Source: Polynucleobacter hirudinilacicola (GTDB lineage Bacteria; Pseudomonadota; Gammaproteobacteria; Burkholderiales; Burkholderiaceae). From it: a stretch of DNA of 64,000 nucleotides. Made by a program: the position numbers and the translations under genes. This document shows, piece by piece, positions 42,085 through 52,572 of the stretch. The notes beneath the pieces were generated by a model that did no database searches, had not been told where the DNA came from, and worked only from the letters and a program-made list of their open reading frames with translations. How positions within the stretch are numbered: the first letter of the stretch is position 1; each line of letters begins with the position of its first letter. The DNA lies in assembly GCF_002192535.1 (NCBI RefSeq), contig NZ_NAIA01000001.1:61333-125332 (forward strand). Direction: 5' to 3'.

Positions 42085-42842
42085 TTATTAGCATCCTGAT
42101 TGAGGTGCCACAACTTCATATAACGGTAGTAGGTGCCTTGGCCATTAGAGATTGCTAGAGCAAATCCTTGAGCGCCGTCTAAGAAGCCTGCACGAATCAC
42201 ATAGGTGCGAAAGAATGCCCAAAAACCATGAAGCACTGCCGTTAAAGGGTTGCTGGTTTTTCCTTTAGCAAAAGCTTGCTCTGCGGATGCAGTGGAATAA
42301 CGATCAATCTTTTGTAAAACTTGAGAATAGTTCATGAAGCTGTAGTGCAGCATCGGATTCTCTAGCTTGGCAACTTGTCCGGTCGGAATTAAACGTTCAT
42401 GAACTAAGTCATCTGAGAAACGGGCAGTGCCGCGCTTAAATAGTCGGTCAACGTAATCGGGGCTCCAGCCAGAATGCCGAATAAAGCGTCCGCAATACCA
42501 AGAGAGACGAGGAATGGCAAAACAGTCCACGTGAGCGCTATGGTTGATAGCGTTCAAGATCTCCGATCTCAATGCGGGGGTCAGTCTTTCATCGGCATCC
42601 AAGGACAGCACCCATTCGCCGCTAGCCAGGTCTAAAGCGCGGTTCTTTTGGGGGCCAAAACCAGGCCAACCGGGTGGGCTGGCGATAGTGGCCCCATAGT
42701 TTTGGGCTATCTCTAGAGTGCGGTCAGAGCTGGCCGTATCGACCACAACGATCTGCTGGGCAATGCCTTCCAGGGAGGTCAGACAATCGTCCAAATTGGC
42801 CTCTTCATTGCGGGTGATGAGTATGACTGATAAGGTGGGCAT
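42081..42842 (-). CDS. Glycosyltransferase family 2 (LPS core, WaaE/KdtX-like)
   Basis: A 253-residue protein with the WaaE-type N-terminus [53 protein letters not shown] and [19 protein letters not shown]. Related enzymes add glucose to heptose I of the LPS core. It is the first gene of the glycosyltransferase operon and divergent from msbA, with only 10 bp between the two start codons. Confidence 0.9.
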   Translation of the reverse strand: MPTLSVILITRNEEANLDDCLTSLEGIAQQIVVVDTASSDRTLEIAQNYGATIASPPGWPGFGPQKNRALDLASGEWVLSLDADERLTPALRSEILNAINHSAHVDCFAIPRLSWYCGRFIRHSGWSPDYVDRLFKRGTARFSDDLVHERLIPTGQVAKLENPMLHYSFMNYSQVLQKIDRYSTASAEQAFAKGKTSNPLTAVLHGFWAFFRTYVIRAGFLDGAQGFALAISNGQGTYYRYMKLWHLNQDANK

Positions 42843-42852
42843 AATTCATTAT

Positions 42853-44616
42853 ATGAATGCTCAAGACCGTACCGCCCTAAATCGCTTAATTACCTATCTC
42901 AAGCCCCATATTCGGCTGATTATCGGCTCTCTAGCGGCTATGGCGGTTGTAGCTGCTACTGAGACATCGATCCCTGCCTTAATGAAGCCTTTGCTTGATC
43001 GTGGCTTCACAGGCCAGCTTGATAGCAAACTGTGGCAAGTACCACTGTTCTTGGTTGGTTTGGCGGTGGTGCGCAGTATGGCCCAGTTCTTATCGAACTA
43101 CTTGCTTACTCGCGTAATCAATTCAGTCCTACTTAAGTTACGTGAGCAGATGTTTCATACGCTCTTGCATGCGAAGACTACTTTTTTCCAAAAAAATTCA
43201 GCATCAAGTTTAATTAATGCAGTTGTCTTCGAGGTGAATAACATTCTTTCCATCATGGGTGGAATGTTAATTAGTTTAGTGCGTGACTCTCTTACCGTCA
43301 TCGGTTTGATGGGCTACCTGATTTATTTAAACTGGCAGTTGACAATGGTGGTCTTAATCATCTTCCCAGTAATTGCATTGATTATGAGCAAAATTAATAA
43401 GCGCTTGCGCTCACTTAATCGAGAGCAGCAGACCTTAACTAGCGAGTTAGCTTATATCGTTGAGGAAGCTGCTGCTGGCTATAAGATCATGAAGGTTCAT
43501 GGCGCCGAACAGTATGAGATGAGTCGCTTTCTTGAGAAAGCCGAACGCTTGCGCCAGTTTGCCTTGAAGTCTGCGGTAGCAGGTGGTTTGAACCAGCCAA
43601 TTACTCAGCTCATTGCCTCGATGGCATTGTCTATAGTACTTGTGATTGCTTTGATGCAATCAGCCACAGAGGGTACGACTGTTGGTGGCTTTGCAGCTTT
43701 TGTTACCGCAATGATGTTAGTGATTTCACCATTGAAGCACTTGGCTGATATTAATCAGCCTTTACAACGCGGCTTAACAGCGGCGGAAATGATTTTTGGC
43801 TTAATGGATGAGCCTTTTGAAGAGGCAGAAGAGCGCCGGCAGAATATGAAGTCCTTGGACAAAGCGAAGGGCGGTATTCGTTTTGAGGATGTTGGGTTCT
43901 CATATGAGCAGGAGGCTGGTCGACAAGATGCCCTACACAAAATTAATCTGACTATTAAGCCTGGTGAAATAGTGGCATTTGTTGGTCCATCGGGTGGCGG
44001 AAAATCTACCTTAGTCAATTTACTGCCCCGATTCTATAAGCCCAGTAGCGGACATATTTTCTTAGACGATATACCGCTCGAGGATATTATCTTGGCTGAT
44101 ATCAGAAAGCAAATCGCTTTCGTAAGTCAGGATGTGATTTTATTTAACGATACGATTGCTGCAAATGTAGCCTATGGTGCCGCTGGACAAGAAGGCATTG
44201 ATCGGGGTCGAGCTATGGAGGCTTTAGAGGCCGCTAATTTAGGCGCACTCATTAAAGAATTGCCAGAGGGCATTGATTCGATGATTGGTGATAACGGCAA
44301 TCGCTTATCTGGCGGACAGCGTCAGCGTCTAGCCATTGCTCGGGCTATCTACAAAAATGCCCCAATCTTAATTTTGGATGAAGCTACCTCAGCCTTGGAT
44401 TCTGAATCAGAGCGGCAAGTGCAAGATGCGCTTGATCGATTGATGGCTGGCAGAACTACTTTGGTGATTGCGCATCGCCTATCCACGATTGAGCACGCTG
44501 ATCGTATTGTGGTGCTAGAGCATGGTCAAATCGTCGAAAATGGATCGCACGAAGACTTGATTAAAAAAGATGGTCTGTACGCCAACCTACATCGCATTCA
44601 GTTCTCGAACGCTTAA
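42853..44616 (+). CDS. msbA: Lipid A export ATP-binding/permease protein MsbA
   Basis: A 587-residue ABC half-transporter that flips lipid A-core across the inner membrane. Six transmembrane helices occupy about residues 15-310. The nucleotide-binding domain has Walker [10 protein letters not shown] (about 377-385), the signature [14 protein letters not shown] (about 486) and Walker [13 protein letters not shown]. The open frame extends upstream to 42718, but ATG 42853 gives the family length. It is divergent from LPS glycosyltransferases, which fits joint use in LPS assembly. Confidence 0.95.
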   Translation: MNAQDRTALNRLITYLKPHIRLIIGSLAAMAVVAATETSIPALMKPLLDRGFTGQLDSKLWQVPLFLVGLAVVRSMAQFLSNYLLTRVINSVLLKLREQMFHTLLHAKTTFFQKNSASSLINAVVFEVNNILSIMGGMLISLVRDSLTVIGLMGYLIYLNWQLTMVVLIIFPVIALIMSKINKRLRSLNREQQTLTSELAYIVEEAAAGYKIMKVHGAEQYEMSRFLEKAERLRQFALKSAVAGGLNQPITQLIASMALSIVLVIALMQSATEGTTVGGFAAFVTAMMLVISPLKHLADINQPLQRGLTAAEMIFGLMDEPFEEAEERRQNMKSLDKAKGGIRFEDVGFSYEQEAGRQDALHKINLTIKPGEIVAFVGPSGGGKSTLVNLLPRFYKPSSGHIFLDDIPLEDIILADIRKQIAFVSQDVILFNDTIAANVAYGAAGQEGIDRGRAMEALEAANLGALIKELPEGIDSMIGDNGNRLSGGQRQRLAIARAIYKNAPILILDEATSALDSESERQVQDALDRLMAGRTTLVIAHRLSTIEHADRIVVLEHGQIVENGSHEDLIKKDGLYANLHRIQFSNA

Positions 44617-44621
44617 CTCAG

Positions 44622-46085
44622 TTAACTTAAAACAATGTCGTATTGCTCTTGGCGGAAGCTGCCTTCCGCTTGAAGAGTGATTGGCTTGGCAATAAAGTCG
44701 CCTAGCTGCGCCAAAAATTGATTCTCTTCTTCTAGGAATAAATCAATGACATCGGGTGCAGCTACGATTCTAAATTCTCGAGGATTAAATTGGCGATGCT
44801 CGCGCACTATCTCGCGCAAGATTTCATAGCAGATAGTTTGAGCAGTCTTGATCTCGCCCTTGCCCATGCAGGTAGCGCATGGCTCGCAGGTGATATGGGC
44901 TAAGGATTCGCGTGTCCGCTTGCGGGTCATCTCCACTAAACCCAAGGAAGAAAATTCACTTACTGAGGTGCGGGCATGGTCGCGCTCTAGATTCCGTTTA
45001 AGTTCATGAAGTACGGATTCTTGATGGTCTTTGCTCAGCATATCAATGAAGTCAATAATGATGATGCCACCGAGGTTGCGTAAACGTAATTGACGAGCAA
45101 TGGCTTGCGCAGCCTCTAAATTGGTTTTGAAGACGGTGTCATCTAGATTGCGGGCGCCGACATAACTGCCTGTATTGACATCAACGGTTGTCATTGACTC
45201 TGTCTGGTCAATCATCAGATATCCACCAGACTTGAGATCAACTCGTCGGCCCAAGGCTTTATTGATTTCGGCATCAACATCAAATAAATCAAAAAGAGCA
45301 CGCTCACCACGATGTAATGTCAACTTACCTAATAGGTTAGGCATATACAAATTTGCAAATCCTTTGAGCTTCTCAAAATTCTCTGCAGAGTCCACCCGAA
45401 TTTGCGTGGTGTCTTCACTGGCGACATCACGCAGCACTCGTTCAGCAAGACTGAGGTCTTGATAGAGTAAGCTCGGAGCAGGATTTTGCTTCATCGCTAC
45501 CCGAATGTTCTCCCAAGTTGTGCGCAGGTAATGCATGTCATGCAGAAGTTCAGCATCAGACGCATCTTGGGCGCTAGTGCGCACAATAATGCCGCCTTTT
45601 TCATCAGCAGCCATGAGGCCTGCAAGTCGGGCTTTAATCGCTTCGCGCTCTTCTGGTTGATCAATACGTTGCGATACGCCGATATACTTTTCGGTGGCAG
45701 GATCGCTACCTGCTGGTGGTAGGTAAACAAGATTGCGACCAGCAATGCTTAACTGAGTGGTTAAGCGAGCCCCTTTGGTACCCAATGGATCTTTCAGCAC
45801 TTGTACTAAGATTGTTTGACCTTCGAACAAGAGCTTTTCAATTTGGGCCTGTGGATTGTTTTGGGTGATATCAGCGACGTGCATGAAGGCAGTACGCTCG
45901 AGACCAATTTCAATAAAAGCAGATTGCATGCCTGGAAGTACGCGTACGACTTTGGCTAGATAGATGTTGCCAACAATTCCCCGCTGGCGAGTACGCTCGA
46001 TTTGTAGCTCTTGAACGGCACCTTGCTGGATTAAAGCAACCCGTGTTTCTTGTGGAGTGATATTGATGAGGATTTCTTCATTCAT
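44622..46085 (-). CDS. rng: Ribonuclease G
   Basis: A 487-residue endoribonuclease of the RNase E/G family without the RNase E scaffold tail. An S1 domain occupies about residues 35-125 (GNIYLAKVVRVLPGMQSAFI), the DNase I-like catalytic domain contains TVDVNTGSYVG and IIIDFIDM with the magnesium-binding aspartates, and the zinc-link is CEPCATCMGKG. It processes 16S rRNA 5' ends and degrades some mRNAs. The ATG at 46085 overlaps the maf stop (ATGA); an ATG two codons upstream is also possible. Confidence 0.95.
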   Translation of the reverse strand: MNEEILINITPQETRVALIQQGAVQELQIERTRQRGIVGNIYLAKVVRVLPGMQSAFIEIGLERTAFMHVADITQNNPQAQIEKLLFEGQTILVQVLKDPLGTKGARLTTQLSIAGRNLVYLPPAGSDPATEKYIGVSQRIDQPEEREAIKARLAGLMAADEKGGIIVRTSAQDASDAELLHDMHYLRTTWENIRVAMKQNPAPSLLYQDLSLAERVLRDVASEDTTQIRVDSAENFEKLKGFANLYMPNLLGKLTLHRGERALFDLFDVDAEINKALGRRVDLKSGGYLMIDQTESMTTVDVNTGSYVGARNLDDTVFKTNLEAAQAIARQLRLRNLGGIIIIDFIDMLSKDHQESVLHELKRNLERDHARTSVSEFSSLGLVEMTRKRTRESLAHITCEPCATCMGKGEIKTAQTICYEILREIVREHRQFNPREFRIVAAPDVIDLFLEEENQFLAQLGDFIAKPITLQAEGSFRQEQYDIVLS

Positions 46086-46717
46086 ATGCATGTCACTTGA
46101 GCGCGCTCTAGAAGTTGTGCAGTTTCAAATATAGGTAGCCCCATGATACCGCTATAGCTGCCCTCAATCGCGGGGATGAATGCGCCACCCAGCCCTTGAA
46201 TGCCATAGGCGCCAGCCTTCCCATAAGGTTCTCCGCTAGCAATATATGAATCAATCTGTTCTTGGGATAGCAGGGCAAATTCAACTTTAGATACCTGCAC
46301 TAGGCAAAGCGGTTTTTCATTTGGGCTAATAGTCAATGCAACGGCCGTGAGTACTTCATGAGTTTTACCGCTGAGCATCTTTAAAATTCGATTGACATCT
46401 GAAGCATCGGTTGGTTTTCCTAAAATTTCTCCCTCACTACTATTAGGCAAACTTACTGTCGTATCGGCACATAGGATCGGAGCCCATGAGAGCCCACTCT
46501 TTTTCCAGCGCGCTAAAGCAACAGTGCTTTTTGCCAAGGTAACGCGCTCAACATAAGATCGCGCTTTTTCATGGGGTAATGGCGTTTCAAGACTCTCGGT
46601 ATCCTCATTTGGGTTAGGTAACAACATCTCAAAGCGTACACCCATTTGTTTTAATAATTCTTGGCGACGTGGGCTTTGTGAGGCCAGGTAGATAAATGAA
46701 AACACTGCATTACTCAC
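46082..46717 (-). CDS. maf: Maf-family nucleoside triphosphate pyrophosphatase
   Basis: A 211-residue enzyme that hydrolyses non-canonical or excess NTPs to NMP and pyrophosphate. IYLASQSPRRQELLKQMG is the Maf N-terminal motif, then KARSYVERVTLAKS, CADTTVSL and the C-terminal GKAGAYGIQGLGG. The GTG at 46717 overlaps the rlmH stop by 8 bp and gives the family N-terminus directly; the frame is open for 17 more codons upstream but they are not Maf-like. Confidence 0.92.
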   Translation of the reverse strand: MSNAVFSFIYLASQSPRRQELLKQMGVRFEMLLPNPNEDTESLETPLPHEKARSYVERVTLAKSTVALARWKKSGLSWAPILCADTTVSLPNSSEGEILGKPTDASDVNRILKMLSGKTHEVLTAVALTISPNEKPLCLVQVSKVEFALLSQEQIDSYIASGEPYGKAGAYGIQGLGGAFIPAIEGSYSGIMGLPIFETAQLLERAQVTCI

Positions 46718-47153
46718 GATGGTAAGGGTGTCCTTGCAAAATAGTCCAGGCACGATAGAGTTGCTCAACTAGCATTACTCTTGCCATTGCATGCGGCAAT
46801 GTCAGGCTAGAAAGTCGCCACATAGCTTGTGCATTGGATTTCAGGCTGGTATCTAAGCCATCAGCACCGCCAATTAAAAAGGTGATATCAAAACCTTCTT
46901 GACGCCATGAAGCTAGTTGGGTGGCGAGGTTTTGTGTAGTTTGATCTTTGCCACGCTCATCTAGAGCAATGACTTTTGATCCCCTGGGGATAGCCGCAGC
47001 AATCTTGATGGCTTCTTTTGCTGGTGTGAGATCAGGCTTGATCTCTTTAATATCAATGCTGCAATCTGCTGGCATGCGTTTGACATAGTCGTGAGTTGCA
47101 GTAGCAACCCAATCAGGCATTTTGTGTCCGACAGAAACTATGGTGAGGCGCAT
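46710..47153 (-). CDS. rlmH: 23S rRNA (pseudouridine1915-N3)-methyltransferase RlmH
   Basis: A 147-residue SPOUT methyltransferase. RLTIVSVGHKMPDWV at the N-terminus and the C-terminal knot SLTLPHAMARVMLVEQLYRA with GHPYHRE are diagnostic. It methylates pseudouridine 1915 in the ribosome decoding region. It stands in the conserved nadD-rsfS-rlmH-maf order. Confidence 0.95.
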   Translation of the reverse strand: MRLTIVSVGHKMPDWVATATHDYVKRMPADCSIDIKEIKPDLTPAKEAIKIAAAIPRGSKVIALDERGKDQTTQNLATQLASWRQEGFDITFLIGGADGLDTSLKSNAQAMWRLSSLTLPHAMARVMLVEQLYRAWTILQGHPYHRE

Positions 47154-47184
47154 TGACTAGCGAATCAATTATGAACAGAGTTAT

Positions 47185-47574
47185 TTACTCGTCGTCTTCA
47201 AGTTCACTTGCTTTAACCAGTCCTTTGCTACCAGCCAATTTGACCCGTACTGGTTTTGCACCCCACATACCCTCAAGCTGATAGTAAGAGCGCAGCATCG
47301 GCTGCAAGATGTGAACCACGATATCTCCGCAATCTACTAAGACCCATTCGCCAGTCTCTAATCCTTCGATGGAGATCACTTCACCACCTTTAGCATTGAC
47401 ATCTTCTTTGACGGACATTGCCAGCGATCGCGTTTGACGATTGCTTGAGCCAGTGGCAATGATCACGCGATCAAATAGCTCGCTCAGTTTAGTGGTGTCA
47501 TAAACGCGAATATCTTGCGCTTTAACATCCTCTAGGGCATCAATAATGACGCGTTGTAATTTACGTAAGTCCAT
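47185..47574 (-). CDS. rsfS: Ribosomal silencing factor RsfS
   Basis: A 129-residue protein that binds ribosomal protein uL14 and blocks subunit joining in starvation. Family markers are IDALEDVKAQDIRVYDTTKLS, DRVIIATGSSNRQTRSLA and the GLETGEWVLVDCGDIVVHIL segment. It carries an acidic tail (SELEDDE). ATG 47574 is the family start; the open frame extends to 47694 without homologous sequence. Confidence 0.95.
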   Translation of the reverse strand: MDLRKLQRVIIDALEDVKAQDIRVYDTTKLSELFDRVIIATGSSNRQTRSLAMSVKEDVNAKGGEVISIEGLETGEWVLVDCGDIVVHILQPMLRSYYQLEGMWGAKPVRVKLAGSKGLVKASELEDDE

Positions 47575-47620
47575 GGTTTCTCGATGATATTTTTCTATAT
47601 TTAGGATGATCTTAGCTTGA

Positions 47621-48319
47621 TTACTGATACAAGCCCAGATTTGTAATGATTTGTAGGGTATGGGATGAAATTTCCTCTGATTCAATCTGGCCACGAGCCG
47701 GTGTTTTAAGGCGCTTACGCAGCTCGGTAGAGGAAAGGTCTACTGATAAGCTTTCATCTATGTAGATGAGGCCAGATGGCTGCATTTCAAGTGCGGCTGG
47801 GTCCATTATCTGATGTACTTTCAGTAACTCCTGAATTTCAGTACCCATCTCGGCATTGAGATCGTAATGCGGCCGACTGGTCACTGCAAAGTTCATATAT
47901 TTAAATAGATCACGCCACGAGTTCCAGGTTGGAAGGTTGATCAGTGAATCTACCCCCGTCAACCAAATCAGACTGGCTTTGGGCCCAAAGCGCTCACGTA
48001 GGGATTTAGCGGTATCAATGCTATAGCTTGGGCCAGTGCGCTCTATCTCAATACGATCAACACCAATACGAGTTGGAATTTTTAAGTACAAGAATGCTCT
48101 GGCTAAATCTTTGGCTGCCGCTTCAGTCAACTGAAAGCGAATTTCTGCGGGCGTGATATCTGACCCTTTCTGCCATGGCTCACCACTGGGAATGAGTAGC
48201 AATTCATCTAATTGCAGAATTTCTGCAAAATGACTTGCTAGTTTTAAGTGGCCTATGTGGGGTGGATCAAAGGTTCCCCCTAAGATGCCGATTTTCTGAG
48301 TGGTGCTCAACCCAACCAA
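47621..48319 (-). CDS. nadD: Nicotinate-nucleotide adenylyltransferase NadD
   Basis: A 232-residue NAD biosynthesis enzyme joining NaMN and ATP. The class motif [18 protein letters not shown] and the C-terminal [13 protein letters not shown] are clear. The only possible starts are TTG codons at 48319 and 48310; the first gives 12 bp overlap with hemF. No ATG lies near the N-terminus. Weak initiation may keep its level low. Confidence 0.92.
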   Translation of the reverse strand: MVGLSTTQKIGILGGTFDPPHIGHLKLASHFAEILQLDELLLIPSGEPWQKGSDITPAEIRFQLTEAAAKDLARAFLYLKIPTRIGVDRIEIERTGPSYSIDTAKSLRERFGPKASLIWLTGVDSLINLPTWNSWRDLFKYMNFAVTSRPHYDLNAEMGTEIQELLKVHQIMDPAALEMQPSGLIYIDESLSVDLSSTELRKRLKTPARGQIESEEISSHTLQIITNLGLYQ

Positions 48320-49239
48320 TCCCGTGGTTTGAGGTAGTAGTCATATAGTTTAGCCTCAGGTGTACCCGGTTTTGGCTGCCAGTTGTACCACCACTGAACT
48401 ACTGGTGGCATTGACATCAAAATGGATTCTGTGCGGCCACCTGAATGTAAGCCAAAGATCGTGCCCCGGTCAAACAAGAGGTTGTACTCAACATAACGAC
48501 CCCGACGGTACTCTTGGAAAGCCTTTTCTTCTGGTGTGAAAGCATCTTTATAACGACGCTCTACGATCGGCAGATAAGCATTGATAAACGCATCACCAAC
48601 GGCGCGTGTCATCGCAAAGCTTTTCTCAAAGCCCAACTCATTGAAGTCATCAAAGAAGATGCCACCAATACCACGTGGCTCTTCACGATGTTTAAGGTAA
48701 AAGTACTCATCACACCATTTCTTAAAGCGAGGGTAGAGTGCTTCGCCAAATGGATCTAGTGCATCCTTAGCAGTCTGATGAAAATGTTTGCAGTCTTCAT
48801 CAACGCCGTAATAGGGTGTCAGGTCAAAGCCACCACCAAACCACCAGACTGGCTCTTTATCAGGTGCTTGCGCAATAAAGCAGCGCACATTCATATGGGT
48901 AGTAGGAACCTTGGGATTATTGGGGTGAAAGACGAGTGACACTCCCATAGCTTCAAATTTGCGACCAGCTACTTCGGGGCGGTGATGGGAAGCAGAGGGC
49001 GGCATTTGATCGCCACGAACATGGGAGAACCCAACCCCACCTTTTTCTAAAATATTGCCACCATCTAGAGTGCAGGTACGACCATAACCTTTGAGTTTGC
49101 TATCTTCAGGCTTATGCCATTCATCAGCAATAAAAGCTTTGCCATCAAGCGCACTCATTGCACTCGTAATGCGATCCTGTAAGCCTAAAAAATAATCCTT
49201 TAGGGCTGCGATATCAATTTGGGTGTTAGTGGATGTCAA
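48307..49239 (-). CDS. hemF: Oxygen-dependent coproporphyrinogen III oxidase HemF
   Basis: A 310-residue heme-biosynthesis enzyme. [51 protein letters not shown] and the C-terminal [12 protein letters not shown] are all typical. The start is a TTG at 49239 with AGAGG 7 nt upstream. Being O2-dependent, it indicates aerobic heme synthesis. Confidence 0.96.
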   Translation of the reverse strand: MTSTNTQIDIAALKDYFLGLQDRITSAMSALDGKAFIADEWHKPEDSKLKGYGRTCTLDGGNILEKGGVGFSHVRGDQMPPSASHHRPEVAGRKFEAMGVSLVFHPNNPKVPTTHMNVRCFIAQAPDKEPVWWFGGGFDLTPYYGVDEDCKHFHQTAKDALDPFGEALYPRFKKWCDEYFYLKHREEPRGIGGIFFDDFNELGFEKSFAMTRAVGDAFINAYLPIVERRYKDAFTPEEKAFQEYRRGRYVEYNLLFDRGTIFGLHSGGRTESILMSMPPVVQWWYNWQPKPGTPEAKLYDYYLKPRDWLG

Positions 49240-49254
49240 GGGATTGCCTCTGTC

Positions 49255-50532
49255 TTATTTAACCGCGCGATAGCCAATATCTTTACGATATTGCATGCCA
49301 TCAAAATGAATTTGATTAATAGCTTCATAAGCTTTTTGTTGAGCGCCGCGAACGGTATCTGCAAGTCCGACCACACACAACACGCGACCACCAGAAGTCA
49401 CGATCTTGCCATCTTGCAATTGAGTGCCCGCATGGAAAGTGATTTGATCTTCAGTGTCGGCTGGAATACCAGTAATCACATCGCCATTACGAGGAGTCTC
49501 TGGATAGTTATGAGCTGCCAGTACAACGCCTAATGCAGTACGACGATCCCACTCCAACTCCACTTCATTGAGCTTGCCATCTACAGCATGGTCTAGCGCA
49601 TTTACTAGATCGCTACGTAAGCGAGCCATGATGGGTTGAGTTTCTGGATCTCCCATGCGGCAATTGAATTCTAATGTTTTAAGCTTGCCATCTGGAGAAA
49701 TCATTAGGCCAGCATATAAGAAGCCGGTATAGGGAATGCCGTCTGCTTCCATGCCCTTGACTGTTGGCATGATGACCTCACGCAATGCACGTGCATGAAT
49801 TTCTGGAGTGACAACCGGGGCAGGGGAGTAGGCGCCCATACCACCAGTATTGGGACCTTGATCAGCATCGAGTAAGCGTTTGTGATCTTGACTAGTTGCT
49901 AGTGCAAGAACATGCTTACCGTCAACAAGCACAATAAAGCTGGCTTCTTCGCCGGTCAGAAACTCTTCAATCACAACACGCGCACCAGCATTACCGAGCT
50001 TATTGTCAGCTAGCATCATATCGATTGCTGCATGTGCTTCATCTAGGCTCATTGCAACTACAACACCTTTACCGGCAGCAAGACCATCAGCCTTGATTAC
50101 GATTGGCGCACCCTGAGCATCGATGTATGCATGGGCTTCAAGCGCGCTGGAGAAGGTTTGGTAATCCGCTGTCGGAATACCATGCCGTTTCATAAATGCT
50201 TTGGAGAAATCTTTAGATGACTCCAGTTGTGCTGCTAATTGTGTTGGGCCAAAAATACGCAAACCATTATTACGGAAAACATCAACTATGCCAGCTGCTA
50301 AAGGGGCCTCTGGGCCAACTACGGCGAGATGAATCTTTTCACGTTTAGCAAAGTCTGCTAACTCTTGTAAGCCGGTTATTGGTAGATTCTCAATGCCAGC
50401 AGTAGCCTGCTTGGCCGTGGCAGTGCCACCATTGCCTGGTGCTACATAGACGGTTTGCACTTGAGGCGATTGCGCAAGCTTCCAAGCTAATGCATGTTCG
50501 CGTCCGCCGGATCCAATGAGAAGAATTTTCAT
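49255..50532 (-). CDS. purD: Phosphoribosylamine-glycine ligase PurD
   Basis: A 425-residue ATP-grasp enzyme of purine synthesis. MKILLIGSGGREHALAWKL begins the protein, and the ATP-grasp signature region is FNCRMGDPETQPIM. The other blocks (VVKADGLAAGKGV type: IVIKADGLAAGKGVVVA) are intact. It ends 15 bp before hemF, so both may be in one transcript. Confidence 0.97.
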   Translation of the reverse strand: MKILLIGSGGREHALAWKLAQSPQVQTVYVAPGNGGTATAKQATAGIENLPITGLQELADFAKREKIHLAVVGPEAPLAAGIVDVFRNNGLRIFGPTQLAAQLESSKDFSKAFMKRHGIPTADYQTFSSALEAHAYIDAQGAPIVIKADGLAAGKGVVVAMSLDEAHAAIDMMLADNKLGNAGARVVIEEFLTGEEASFIVLVDGKHVLALATSQDHKRLLDADQGPNTGGMGAYSPAPVVTPEIHARALREVIMPTVKGMEADGIPYTGFLYAGLMISPDGKLKTLEFNCRMGDPETQPIMARLRSDLVNALDHAVDGKLNEVELEWDRRTALGVVLAAHNYPETPRNGDVITGIPADTEDQITFHAGTQLQDGKIVTSGGRVLCVVGLADTVRGAQQKAYEAINQIHFDGMQYRKDIGYRAVK

Positions 50533-50573
50533 AGCTAGCTGTGGCTTAAATAGGTTGTGGGAAAAATATTTCT

Positions 50574-51293
50574 TTAAAGAGAGGCGTTCGTAAAGACTTC
50601 TTGAACGTCATCGAGATTTTCAAGAGCATCTAATAGTTTTTGCATACTTTCTGCCTGTTCGCCCTCTAGGGCAATCTCGGTCTCAGGGCGCATTGCGACA
50701 GTAGCTAATTCAGGTTTGAGACCTGCTTGGCTAATAGCATCTTGCACCTTACTAAAATCCGGAACTGGAGAGAGAACTTCAAGCGAGCCATCATCATGCG
50801 TAATGACGTCTTCAGCGCCAGCATCTAAGGCAACTTCCATGAGTTGATCTTCATTCGTACCGGGTGCAAATAACATTTGACCGCAATGCTTAAATAGAAA
50901 AGCTACTGATCCTTCGGCACCCATATTGCCGCCATTCTTATTAAATGCATGGCGAACTTCAGCAACGGTACGGGTGCGGTTATCAGTTAAACAGTCAACA
51001 ATAATTGCAGCACCATTCATGCCGTAACCTTCGTAACGAATCTCTTCGTAGTTCACGCCTTCAAGCGAACCTGTGCCCCGCTGAATTGCTCTCTGCACAT
51101 TGTCGTTAGGCATATTAGAGTCTTTGGCTTTATCAATCGCCAAGCGTAAACGAGGATTGGTTGCGACATCACCACCACCCAATTTAGCAGCAACAGTAAT
51201 TTCTTTAATGAGTTTGGTCCAAATCTTGCCGCGTTTTTCGTCTTGACGACCCTTGCGGTGCTGAATATTGGCCCATTTCGAGTGGCCGGCCAT
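50574..51293 (-). CDS. YebC/PmpR-family protein
   Basis: A 239-residue protein beginning [19 protein letters not shown], the start of the YebC/PmpR family, with [19 protein letters not shown] in the middle. Members are described as DNA-binding regulators and, recently, as translation factors relieving ribosome stalling. ATG 51293 is preceded by AAGGAA at a suitable distance; 12 further codons upstream are open but not homologous. Confidence 0.95.
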   Translation of the reverse strand: MAGHSKWANIQHRKGRQDEKRGKIWTKLIKEITVAAKLGGGDVATNPRLRLAIDKAKDSNMPNDNVQRAIQRGTGSLEGVNYEEIRYEGYGMNGAAIIVDCLTDNRTRTVAEVRHAFNKNGGNMGAEGSVAFLFKHCGQMLFAPGTNEDQLMEVALDAGAEDVITHDDGSLEVLSPVPDFSKVQDAISQAGLKPELATVAMRPETEIALEGEQAESMQKLLDALENLDDVQEVFTNASL

Positions 51294-51445
51294 ACGGGTA
51301 ATTCCTTTTAATAATTTGGCTAGAAGCACTCATTTTAAGGGGTTCTAGACCAAAGGTAGAGGGTTGGGAGCCATTTTTTGTTACACTCTCATGTCTTAGC
51401 AGTAACAAAGCATCAAACTAAGCAGAATTTCCACTGCAAACACCT

Positions 51446-51530
51446 GCCTCGGTGATGGAATTGGTAGACGTGCCGGACTCAAAATCCGGTGCCGCAAGGC
51501 GTGGCGGTTCGAGTCCGCCCCGAGGCACCA
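51446..51530 (+). tRNA. tRNA-Leu (anticodon CAA)
   Basis: An 85-nt class II tRNA with acceptor GCCTCGG/CCGAGGC, a long variable arm (GTGCCGCAAGGCGT), anticodon loop CTCAAAA (anticodon CAA, codon UUG), T-arm GGCGGTTCGAGTCCGCC and encoded CCA. No partial copies of it are seen downstream, unlike tRNA-Lys. Confidence 0.96.
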
Positions 51531-51568
51531 CTCAAATGACGGTTCAGTCTTTGAGTTTCTTCAAAACC

Positions 51569-52510
51569 CTAAATTTCGTACGAATCCGATTCGTTATTCA
51601 TCGCCTGCTCGACAATTTTCTTGGTTAAGGTCGGCGAGAAGAGCTCAATGAAGGTGTAGACAAAAGAGCGTAGGTAAGCACCTTGCTTAACACCAAGATG
51701 CGTTACGTTATTACCAAACAGATGGCTCGCTTGAATCACTTTGAGGTTACGGTCTCTATCCGAATCATACGCATGACCGGCCACGATGCCAATTCCCATG
51801 CCAGTTTCTACATAGGTTTTAATTACATCCGCATCAATTGCTTCCAAAATAATATCTGGAGTAATGTTTCGTTGCGCAAAGGCAGCATCAATTTTGCTAC
51901 GGCCTGCGAACGCTTTGTCATAAGTGATGATGGGGTACTTCGCAATCTCTTCTAAGGTTACTGTTGCTTGATTGAGGAGTGGATGACTTAAGGGCACCAT
52001 CACTACGTGCTGCCATTGATAGCCAGGCAGCGCAAGCACTCCAGGGGTATTAGCAATACCTTCAGTAGCAATCGCAATATCCGCCCGATCATGAGTTAGT
52101 AACTCTGCAATTTGTCCTGGGTTGCCTTGTTGAATGCTAACGCGCACTTTTGGAAACCGTTTAGTGAATTCAGTTAGAACCTTAGGAAGTGCATAGCGAG
52201 CTTGCGTATGTGTGGTTGCGATTACAAAGTTACCTTGATCCTGACTCGCAAAATCTTTGCCCACACGCTTTAAGGTTTCGACTTCATCCAAAATGCGTTC
52301 AATCGAACTCAGAATTCTTTTGCCTGGCTCAGTGAGTGAGCGAATCCGTTTGCCATGCCGGCGAAAGATCTCCACGCCCAATTCATCCTCGAGCTCAATG
52401 ATGGCCTTGGATACACCAGGCTGAGACGTAAAGAGTGCTTTAGCGGCTGTTGTCAGGTTGAAGTTTTGTCTAACCGCTTCGCGGACAAAGCGAAATTGAT
52501 GAAGATTCAT
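51569..52510 (-). CDS. cysB: CysB-family LysR regulator of sulfur assimilation
   Basis: A 313-residue LysR-type regulator with the CysB-type N-terminus MNLHQFRFVREAVRQNFNLT, SQPGVSKAIIELEDELGVEIF and the ligand domain TTHTQARYALP, which in CysB binds N-acetylserine or sulfate. ETGMGIGIVAG lies in the C-terminal half. It should control cysteine biosynthesis. No cys genes are adjacent in the window. Confidence 0.9.
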   Translation of the reverse strand: MNLHQFRFVREAVRQNFNLTTAAKALFTSQPGVSKAIIELEDELGVEIFRRHGKRIRSLTEPGKRILSSIERILDEVETLKRVGKDFASQDQGNFVIATTHTQARYALPKVLTEFTKRFPKVRVSIQQGNPGQIAELLTHDRADIAIATEGIANTPGVLALPGYQWQHVVMVPLSHPLLNQATVTLEEIAKYPIITYDKAFAGRSKIDAAFAQRNITPDIILEAIDADVIKTYVETGMGIGIVAGHAYDSDRDRNLKVIQASHLFGNNVTHLGVKQGAYLRSFVYTFIELFSPTLTKKIVEQAMNNESDSYEI

Positions 52511-52572
52511 GGGGATTCCTGTCTATATACCAACAATGATATAGGAATCAAATTCTAAATGAATTTTGGGTA